Source of the DNA: Streptomyces pyxinae
GTDB taxonomy: Bacteria; Actinomycetota; Actinomycetes; Streptomycetales; Streptomycetaceae
Length of the DNA: 64,000 bases
NCBI RefSeq assembly: GCF_024756275.1
Contig: NZ_JANUGQ010000018.1
Coordinates: 62,001 to 126,000 of the forward strand
Direction of reading: 5' to 3'
Position numbers and translations under genes: made by a program. The stretch's first letter is position 1. Each line of letters begins with the position of its first letter. Below, piece by piece: positions 58,117-64,000 of this stretch. The notes below the pieces were generated by a model. The model saw only the letters and a list, made by a program, of their open reading frames with translations. It had not been told where the DNA came from and searched no databases.

Positions 58117-59237
58117 GCCTGAGTACTGGAACAAGAGGAGAAACCGTGCCGACTGTGCCCCCGGTGAGCCCGGCCGCCGACACCGCCGACACCCACGCGG
58201 CCGACGGCGTGGACGTCGGCGCGCTGCTGGAGCGGGGACGGACCCTGTCCACCCCGGTACTGCGCGCCGCCGTGGACCGGCTCGCGTCGCCCATGGACAC
58301 CGTCGCCGCGTACCACTTCGGCTGGATCGACGCCCAGGGACGCCCGTCCGACGCCGACGGCGGCAAGGCCGTCCGCCCGGCTCTCGCGCTGCTCTCGGCC
58401 GAGGCCGCCGGGGCGGCCCCCGAGGTCGGGGTGCCCGGCGCCGTCGCGGTGGAGCTGGTGCACAACTTCTCGCTCCTCCACGACGACCTGATGGACGGTG
58501 ACGAGCAGCGCCGCCACCGGGACACCGTGTGGAAGGTGCACGGCCCGGCGCAGGCGATCCTGGTCGGGGACGCGCTCTTCGCGCTGGCCAACGAGGTCCT
58601 GCTGGAGATCGGCACCGTCGAGGCCGGCCGCGCCACCCGCCGGCTCACCACCGCCAGCCGCCGGCTCATCGACGGCCAGGCCCAGGACATCTCCTACGAG
58701 CACCGCGAGCGGGTCACCGTCGAGGAGTGCCTGGAGATGGAGGGCAACAAGACCGGCGCCCTGCTCGCCTGCGCCGTCTCCATCGGCGCCGTCCTCGGCG
58801 GCGCCGACGACCGCACGGCCGACACCCTGGAGGCGTACGGCTACCACCTCGGCCTCGCCTTCCAGGCGGTGGACGACCTGCTGGGCATCTGGGGCGACCC
58901 GGAGTCCACCGGCAAGCAGACCTGGAGCGACCTGCGCCAGCGGAAGAAGTCGCTGCCGGTGGTCGCCGCGCTCGCGGACGGCGGCGAGGCCGGCCGCCGG
59001 CTGGGCGAACTGCTCGCGGCGGACGCCAAGAGCAATGACTTCGACAGCTTCTCCGAGGAGGAGTTCGCCCTGCGCGCCGCCCTCATCGAAGAGGCCGGCG
59101 GCCGGGAGTGGACCTCCCAGGAGGCCCGCCGCCAGCACGCCGTCGCCGTGGAGGCGCTGGACGACGTGGACCTGCCCGCCCGGGTGCGCGCACAGCTCGT
59201 CGCCCTGGCCGACTTCGTCGTGGTGCGCCGGCGGTGA
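58113..59237 (+). CDS. Polyprenyl (farnesyl) diphosphate synthase
   Basis: A 374-residue trans-prenyltransferase that elongates allylic diphosphates with isopentenyl diphosphate, presumably supplying farnesyl diphosphate for squalene formation. First Asp-rich motif: LLHDDLMDGDEQRRHRDTVW; second: QAVDDLLGIWGDPESTGKQTWSDL with the conserved Lys-rich RQRKKSLPVV. A bulky pair before the first motif (FSLL) points to a short product. Two starts are plausible: ATG at 58113 with GGAGG and an ATGA overlap with hpnE (used here), and GTG at 58146 directly after AAGAGGAGAAACC, a stronger binding site, giving 363 residues. Confidence 0.92.
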   Translation: MSLSTGTRGETVPTVPPVSPAADTADTHAADGVDVGALLERGRTLSTPVLRAAVDRLASPMDTVAAYHFGWIDAQGRPSDADGGKAVRPALALLSAEAAGAAPEVGVPGAVAVELVHNFSLLHDDLMDGDEQRRHRDTVWKVHGPAQAILVGDALFALANEVLLEIGTVEAGRATRRLTTASRRLIDGQAQDISYEHRERVTVEECLEMEGNKTGALLACAVSIGAVLGGADDRTADTLEAYGYHLGLAFQAVDDLLGIWGDPESTGKQTWSDLRQRKKSLPVVAALADGGEAGRRLGELLAADAKSNDFDSFSEEEFALRAALIEEAGGREWTSQEARRQHAVAVEALDDVDLPARVRAQLVALADFVVVRRR

Positions 59238-59432
59238 ACCCCGGCACCATGGTTTCCGGCCGTCAGTCCGCCGTGACGGCGGCCCGGCGGGCGCTCGCCG
59301 TTCGCTCCATACCGGTGCCCTCCGGGGGCTGATCACCTCAGTTCCCCGGAGGCAGCCGTCGCCGGCCGGTGCCCCGACGCACCGGCCGACGGCTCTCGCA
59401 GCCGCAGCAGCCGACCGCACCGAGGGGAAGCC

Positions 59433-61733
59433 ATGACAGCGACGACCGACGGGACCGGGGCCGGCGGGCCCCGCACCGGCTCGGCCACCGGGACGACGGA
59501 CGAGAAGGCCAGAACGGCCGGCCCGGCCGGCACGGGCAGGGGGAAGGCGAAGGGCGCGAGAGGCGCCGGGGGCGGGCGGAGCCCGGTCGCCGCCGGCCCG
59601 GCCGGGGGGACGCGGGACGCGACCGGACCGGCGGGCGTCGCCGCTCCGGCCGGGGAGGCGGAGAGACCGGTGGGTGCCACCGTCCGCGCGGGCACCACCG
59701 CCGTCCGGGCCCTCGGGACCATCGCCGGAGCGGGCACGGACACGGACATGGACGCGGCGCCGGAGTCGGATTCCGGGGCCGCCGCACTCCGCGAGGCGGC
59801 CGAGCGGGCCGCCGGACGCTCCGTCGCCCACCTCCTCGCCCGCCAGGACGCCGAGGGCTGGTGGAAGGGCGACCTGGAGACCAATGTCACCATGGACGCC
59901 GAAGACCTGATGCTCCGGCAGTTCCTCGGCGTCCAGGACCGGACCGTCACCCGGGCCGCCGCCCGGCACATCCGCTCCGGACAGCTGCCGGACGGGCCCT
60001 GGGCCACCTTCCACGGCGGCCCCGGCGACCTCTCCGCCACCGTCGAGGCGTATGTGGCGCTGCGGCTGGCCGGAGACGCCCCGGACGAGCCGCACATGGC
60101 GCGCGCCGCCGCCTGGATCCGGGAGCGGGGCGGGATCGCCGCCACCCGGGTCTTCACCCGCATCTGGCTGGCCCTCTTCGGCTGGTGGAAGTGGGACGAC
60201 CTGCCCGAGCTGCCGCCCGAACTCATCTTCCTGCCGCCGTGGTTCCCGCTCAACATCTACGACTTCGGCTGCTGGGCCCGCCAGACGATCGTGCCGCTCA
60301 CCATCGTCTCCGCCGAACGCCCGGTCCACCCGGCCCCGTTCGCCCTGGACGAGCTGCACACCGACCCCGCGCACCCGGTACCGCCCCGGCGTTCCGCTCC
60401 GGTCACCACCTGGGACGGGGTCTTCCGGCGGCTCGACCGGGCGCTGCGCGCCTACCGCCGGATCGCCCCGCGCCGGCTGCGCCGGGCCGCGATGAACGCC
60501 GCCGCCCGCTGGATCGTGGAGCGCCAGGAGAACGACGGCTGCTGGGGCGGAATCCAGCCGCCCGCCGTCTACTCGCTGATCGCCCTGCGGCTGCTCGGCT
60601 ACGACCTCGGACACCCCGTGATGCGGGCGGGCCTGGAGTCGCTGGACCGGTTCGCCGTCTGGCGCCCGGACGGCAGCCGGATGGTGGAAGCCTGCCAGTC
60701 GCCGGTCTGGGACACCGGACTGGCCGTCATCGCCCTCGCCGACGCCGGGGTGCGCCCCGACCACCCGGCCCTGGTCCGCGCCGCCGACTGGCTGCTGGGG
60801 GAGGAGATCGTCCGCCCCGGGGACTGGGCCGTGCGCCGCCCCGGACTCACCCCCGGCGGCTGGGCGTTCGAGTTCCACAACGACACCTACCCGGACATCG
60901 ACGACACCGCCGAGGTCATCCTGGCGCTGCGCCGGGTGCTGCACCCGGACCCCGCCCAGGTGGAGGCGGCGGTGCGGCGCGGCGCCCGGTGGACGGCCGG
61001 GATGCAGTCCTCCTGCGGGGGCTGGGGCGCCTTCGACGCCGACAACACCGGCACCCTGCCCAACCGGCTGCCGTTCTGCGACTTCGGCGAGGTGATCGAC
61101 CCGCCGTCCGCCGATGTCACCGCGCATGTGCTGGAGATGCTGGCGTACGAGGGCAAGGCCCGCCATCCGCGCGCCCGCCGGGCGGTGGACTGGCTGCTGG
61201 ACCACCAGGAGGACAGCGGCGCCTGGTTCGGCCGCTGGGGCGTCAACTACGTCTACGGCACCGGCTCGGTGGTGCCCGCGCTGGTCGCCGCCGGGCTGCC
61301 CGTCTCGCACCCGGCGATCCGGCGGGCGGCCGGCTGGCTGCGGTCGGTGCAGAACGAGGACGGCGGCTGGGGCGAGGATCTGCGCTCCTACCGGGACCGG
61401 AGCCGGGCCGGGCGCGGCACCTCCACCGCCTCCCAGACCGCCTGGGCGCTGCTGGCCCTGCTGGCCGGCGGGGAGCGGGACTCCGAAGCGGTGGCGCGCG
61501 GGATCGGCTGGCTGGTGGAACGGCAGCGCGAGGACGGCTCCTGGGACGAGCCGGAGTTCACCGGCACCGGCTTCCCCTGGGACTTCTCCCTCAACTACCA
61601 CCTGTACCGGCAGGTGTTCCCGCTCACCGCGCTCGGCCGGTACGTCAACGGGGAAACCGGGGCGGCCGTCCTGCCGGGTGCCGCCGCCTCCGGCGCGCCG
61701 GCCGTCCGGGCCGCGGCCGGGACGGGCCGGTGA
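59433..61733 (+). CDS. shc: Squalene-hopene cyclase
   Basis: A 766-residue class-II triterpene cyclase that folds squalene into hop-22(29)-ene at the membrane surface. The protonating motif DIDD is at residues 488-491 (YPDIDDTAEV). QW repeats are numerous, for example QDAEGWWKG, QENDGCWGG, QNEDGGWGED and QREDGSWDEP, together with FGWWKWDDLPELPPEL and the GWAFEFHNDTYP segment. The conserved body begins near residue 118. The first 115 residues are an Ala/Gly/Thr low-complexity extension several times longer than the roughly 40 residues I recall in S. coelicolor. A 195-base gap precedes it, so it may have an additional promoter. Confidence 0.96.
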   Translation: MTATTDGTGAGGPRTGSATGTTDEKARTAGPAGTGRGKAKGARGAGGGRSPVAAGPAGGTRDATGPAGVAAPAGEAERPVGATVRAGTTAVRALGTIAGAGTDTDMDAAPESDSGAAALREAAERAAGRSVAHLLARQDAEGWWKGDLETNVTMDAEDLMLRQFLGVQDRTVTRAAARHIRSGQLPDGPWATFHGGPGDLSATVEAYVALRLAGDAPDEPHMARAAAWIRERGGIAATRVFTRIWLALFGWWKWDDLPELPPELIFLPPWFPLNIYDFGCWARQTIVPLTIVSAERPVHPAPFALDELHTDPAHPVPPRRSAPVTTWDGVFRRLDRALRAYRRIAPRRLRRAAMNAAARWIVERQENDGCWGGIQPPAVYSLIALRLLGYDLGHPVMRAGLESLDRFAVWRPDGSRMVEACQSPVWDTGLAVIALADAGVRPDHPALVRAADWLLGEEIVRPGDWAVRRPGLTPGGWAFEFHNDTYPDIDDTAEVILALRRVLHPDPAQVEAAVRRGARWTAGMQSSCGGWGAFDADNTGTLPNRLPFCDFGEVIDPPSADVTAHVLEMLAYEGKARHPRARRAVDWLLDHQEDSGAWFGRWGVNYVYGTGSVVPALVAAGLPVSHPAIRRAAGWLRSVQNEDGGWGEDLRSYRDRSRAGRGTSTASQTAWALLALLAGGERDSEAVARGIGWLVERQREDGSWDEPEFTGTGFPWDFSLNYHLYRQVFPLTALGRYVNGETGAAVLPGAAASGAPAVRAAAGTGR

Positions 61734-62380
61734 CGGGAGGCCCGGACGGCCCCGTACCGCCGCTGCTGATCGCCTGCGCGCTCGGCATCGAACGGCTGGC
61801 GCTGCGCGGGGCCGGGCGGGGCGCCGACGCGCCCGGCCCGGTCACCGTGGTGCGCACCGGCATGGGTCCGGCCGCCGCCGGGCGCGCGGTCGCCGGGGCA
61901 CTGGCCGCGCCGGGACTGGCGGGCGCCGCGGTGCTCGCCGCCGGCTTCTGCGCCGGGCTCGCCCCGGGCATGCACCCCGGCGACCTGGTGGTGGCCGGGG
62001 AGACCCGGGGTCCGGACGGGACCACCCGGTGCACCGGCACCGGGCCCCTGGCCGACGCGCTGCGCCGGACGGTGCCGGGGCGGACCGTCCACACCGGTCC
62101 GCTGACCGGCTCCGACCACGTGGTGCGCGGCCAGGAGCGGGCCGCGCTGCGGGCCACCGGGGCGATCGCCGTGGACATGGAGTCCGCCGCCACCCTCCGT
62201 GCCGCGCTGACCGCCGGGGAGCGCCCGGTTGCGGCCGTCCGGGTGATCGTGGACGCTCCCGAACATGAGCTGGTCCGTATCGGGACGGTAAGAGGAGGAA
62301 TATCGGCGTTCCGGGTTCTTCGTGCCGTGCTCCCCGCTCTCCATGAATGGCACCGCTTCTCCCTGCTCCCCAGGAGGTGA
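61730..62380 (+). CDS. hpnG: Adenosylhopane nucleosidase/phosphorylase HpnG
   Basis: A 216-residue nucleoside phosphorylase-fold protein that removes adenine from adenosylhopane to give ribosylhopane. Seen are LIACALGIERLALRGAG, VVRTGMGPAAAGRAVAGAL, GFCAGLAPGMHPGDLVVAGE, the purine/ribose-binding AVDMESAATLRAAL, and RVIVDAPEHEL. It begins with GTG inside the shc stop (GTGA) and ends 5 bases before hpnH, whose binding site AGGAGG lies inside its final codons; coupling is therefore tight. Confidence 0.9.
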   Translation: MTGGPDGPVPPLLIACALGIERLALRGAGRGADAPGPVTVVRTGMGPAAAGRAVAGALAAPGLAGAAVLAAGFCAGLAPGMHPGDLVVAGETRGPDGTTRCTGTGPLADALRRTVPGRTVHTGPLTGSDHVVRGQERAALRATGAIAVDMESAATLRAALTAGERPVAAVRVIVDAPEHELVRIGTVRGGISAFRVLRAVLPALHEWHRFSLLPRR

Positions 62381-62385
62381 GCCAG

Positions 62386-63408
62386 ATGGCCATGCCGCTT
62401 CGCCAGACCATCCGGGTCGGGACCTATCTGCTCGAACAGAAACTGCGCAAGCGCGAGAAATTCCCGCTCATTGTGGAGCTGGAACCGCTCTACGCCTGCA
62501 ATCTGAAATGCGAGGGCTGTGGCAAGATCCAGCACCCGGCGGGCGTCCTGAAACAGCGGATGCCGGTCGCCCAGGCGGTCGGGGCGGTCCTGGAGTCCGG
62601 GGCCCCGATGGTCTCCATCGCGGGCGGCGAGCCGCTGATGCACCCGCAGATCGACGAGATCGTGCGCCAGCTCGTCGCCCGCCGGAAGTACGTTTTCCTC
62701 TGCACCAACGCCCTGCTGCTGCGCAAGAAGATCGAGAAGTTCACGCCCTCGCCGTATTTCGCCTTCGCCGTGCACATCGACGGACTGCGCGAGCGCCACG
62801 ACGAGTCGGTGGCCAAGGAGGGCGTCTTCGACGAGGCGGTGGCCGCGATCAAGGAGGCCAAGCGGCGCGGTTTCCGGGTCACCACCAACTCCACCTTCTT
62901 CAACACCGACACCCCGCAGACGGTCATCGAGGTGCTCGATTACCTCAATGACGACCTCCGGGTGGACGAGATGATGATCTCGCCCGCCTATGCCTACGAG
63001 AAGGCGCCCGACCAGGAGCACTTCCTCGGGGTCGAGCAGACCCGGGAGCTCTTCCGCAAGGCGTTCTCCGGAGGCAACCGGCGCCGCTGGCGGCTCAATC
63101 ACTCCCCGCTCTTCCTGGACTTCCTGGAGGGCCGGGCGGACTTCCCCTGCACCGCCTGGGCGATCCCCAACTACTCGCTCTTCGGCTGGCAGCGCCCCTG
63201 CTATCTGATGGCCGACGGCTATGTGCCCAGCTACCGCCAGCTCGTCGAGGAGACCGACTGGGACGCCTACGGCCGCGGCCGGGACGCCCGGTGCGCCAAC
63301 TGCATGGCGCACTGCGGCTACGAGCCCACCGCCGTGCTGGCCACCATGGGCTCCCTCAAGGAGTCTCTCCGCGCCGCCCGCGAGTCCCTCCCCTCCGGCC
63401 GATCCTGA
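62386..63408 (+). CDS. hpnH: Adenosyl-hopene transferase HpnH (radical SAM)
   Basis: A 340-residue radical S-adenosylmethionine enzyme that adds the 5'-deoxyadenosyl group to diploptene, the first step of C35 hopanoid side-chain formation. The Fe-S motif is ACNLKCEGCGK with Cys38, Cys42 and Cys45. The SAM-binding GGE is in VSIAGGEPLMHPQIDEI, and TTNSTFFNTDTP plus EMMISPAYAYEKAPDQEHFLG are family blocks. A C-terminal Cys group (CANCMAHCGYEP) is typical of the SPASM-like end. The ATG at 62386 has AGGAGG 8 bases upstream; an upstream in-frame ATG at 62347 lies inside hpnG. Confidence 0.96.
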   Translation: MAMPLRQTIRVGTYLLEQKLRKREKFPLIVELEPLYACNLKCEGCGKIQHPAGVLKQRMPVAQAVGAVLESGAPMVSIAGGEPLMHPQIDEIVRQLVARRKYVFLCTNALLLRKKIEKFTPSPYFAFAVHIDGLRERHDESVAKEGVFDEAVAAIKEAKRRGFRVTTNSTFFNTDTPQTVIEVLDYLNDDLRVDEMMISPAYAYEKAPDQEHFLGVEQTRELFRKAFSGGNRRRWRLNHSPLFLDFLEGRADFPCTAWAIPNYSLFGWQRPCYLMADGYVPSYRQLVEETDWDAYGRGRDARCANCMAHCGYEPTAVLATMGSLKESLRAARESLPSGRS

Positions 63409-63476
63409 CCCCGGGGCCCCGCCGATCCCGCGAACCCGGGCCCGACCCGACCCCGCCCGCCCGGCGGGGCCCCGGC

Positions 63477-63556
63477 GGCCCGGCCGGGGAACGGGTGGCC
63501 CGGCCGGGGAACGGGTGGCCCGGCCGGGGAACGGGTGGCCCGGCCGGGGAACGGGT
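63477..63556. repeat. 20-bp tandem repeat, four perfect copies
   Basis: GGCCCGGCCGGGGAACGGGT is repeated four times without mismatch (63477-63556), followed by GGCT. It fills much of the 216-base gap between hpnH and the aminotransferase gene. Each unit contains the short palindrome GGCCCGGCC-like core, so the array could also form secondary structure. Confidence 0.95.
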
Positions 63557-63624
63557 GGCTCCCCGACACACGCACAAGACGCCCCGGAGGCGACCCGGGC
63601 CTCGAAACCAAAGGGGAGCAACCC

Positions 63625-64000
63625 GTGAACGAGTTCGACCTCGCCGCGCTGCTCCGGGAGCGCGGCGGTGAGCGCTACGCCCTGCACTCCCGGCACCTCA
63701 ACCACCAGTTGCCCCGGATGCTGCGGGCCATCGGCTTCGACAAGGTCTACGACCGGGCCGAGGGGGCGTACTTCTGGGACAGCGAGGGCAACGACTACCT
63801 CGACATGCTGGCCGGCTTCGGGGTGATGGGCCTGGGACGGCACCATCCGGTGGTGCGGCGGGCGCTCCAGGACGCCCTGGCGGCGGGGCTCGCCGATCTG
63901 ACCCGCTTCGACTGCCCGCCGCTGCCCGGGCTGCTGGCCGAACGGCTGCTCGCCCGCTCCCCGCACCTGGACCGGGTCTTCTTCGGCAACAGCGGCACCG
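63625..64000 (+). CDS. hpnO: Aspartate aminotransferase-family protein (HpnO-like), 5' part
   Basis: The first 125 codons of a class-III PLP-dependent aminotransferase; the gene runs off the right edge. Seen are NEFDLAALLRERGGERYALHSRHLNHQLPRMLRAIGFDKVY (in parts), AYFWDSEGNDYLDMLAGFGVMGLGRHHPVV, and VFFGNSGT, where the PLP-phosphate-binding GNSGTE motif begins. In hopanoid clusters this enzyme is thought to make aminobacteriohopanetriol from ribosylhopane. The GTG at 63625 has AAGGGGAG about 7 bases upstream. Confidence 0.9.
   Translation, partial: MNEFDLAALLRERGGERYALHSRHLNHQLPRMLRAIGFDKVYDRAEGAYFWDSEGNDYLDMLAGFGVMGLGRHHPVVRRALQDALAAGLADLTRFDCPPLPGLLAERLLARSPHLDRVFFGNSGT

Noticed and set aside
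57828..61601. Very long open frame (about 1250 codons) on the minus strand across the hopanoid genes
   Set aside because: It is the antisense shadow of high-GC plus-strand genes: composition is Gly/Arg/Ala/Val/Asp-biased with no domain, and the plus strand encodes hpnE-like, synthase and cyclase proteins with clear motifs.
63477..63556. Possible CRISPR-like array
   Set aside because: The 20-bp units are strictly contiguous with no spacers and no cas genes are near; it is an ordinary tandem repeat.

Overview
The window is a chromosomal segment of a Streptomyces or a very close relative. The evidence is very high GC with almost only G or C at third codon positions, GTG/TTG starts, an SsgA-like sporulation protein, an SCO6745-type protein and a complete Streptomyces-type hopanoid operon. 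From memory, the gene content and order resemble the S. coelicolor SCO672x-SCO677x region (ssgD at the left, hopanoid genes at the right). All functional calls come from reading the sequence and known families; no search was run.

Layout. 0-5 kb: ssgD-like gene, secreted beta-propeller protein, YciI-like protein, endonuclease V and a saccharopine-dehydrogenase-like reductase. 5-12 kb: an acyl-CoA oxidation operon (alpha-methylacyl-CoA racemase, acyl-CoA dehydrogenase, thiolase, FadB/FadJ-like fusion) facing a MerR regulator; a 13-bp motif lies before both the operon and the regulator. 12-15 kb: secreted sphingomyelinase-like phosphodiesterase, an orphan ATP-synthase-b-like protein and an MpaB-like oxygenase. 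15-25 kb: a beta-1,3-glucan utilisation locus with GH1 glucosidase, two sugar ABC permeases, a binding lipoprotein, a secreted GH81 endo-beta-1,3-glucanase and a LacI regulator, tied together by three identical 14-bp palindromes. 25-35 kb: secreted M1 peptidase, CocE/NonD hydrolase, M14 carboxypeptidase, BCCT transporter, ABC-F protein and a decayed MFS transporter. 36-46 kb: Tex, SCO6745-family protein, enoyl-CoA hydratase, HdeD-like protein, RsbW-like ATPase, isopentenyl-diphosphate isomerase, CDF metal exporter and GalE.

46.5-54.2 kb: a run of seven genes (CDP-alcohol phosphotransferase with a large N-terminal extension, nucleotidyltransferase, glycerol-1-phosphate-dehydrogenase-like protein, a second CDP-alcohol phosphotransferase lacking one canonical Asp, family-2 glycosyltransferase, TagG/TagH-like ABC exporter). 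Together they look like a pathway that makes and exports a polyol-phosphate cell-surface glycopolymer. This is the best candidate for an under-described system here.

54.8-64 kb: hopanoid operon hpnC-hpnD-hpnE-polyprenyl synthase-shc-hpnG-hpnH and the start of the hopanoid aminotransferase gene. Most junctions are overlapping or translationally coupled. The ispG and dxs genes that I recall between hpnH and the aminotransferase in S. coelicolor are absent; a 4 x 20-bp tandem repeat sits in that gap.

Two themes recur. Many genes have a -10-like hexamer ending 6-10 nt before the start codon, which suggests leaderless transcripts. Many intergenic regions carry GC-rich direct or tandem repeats. 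No rRNA, tRNA, CRISPR array, insertion sequence or prophage was recognised.
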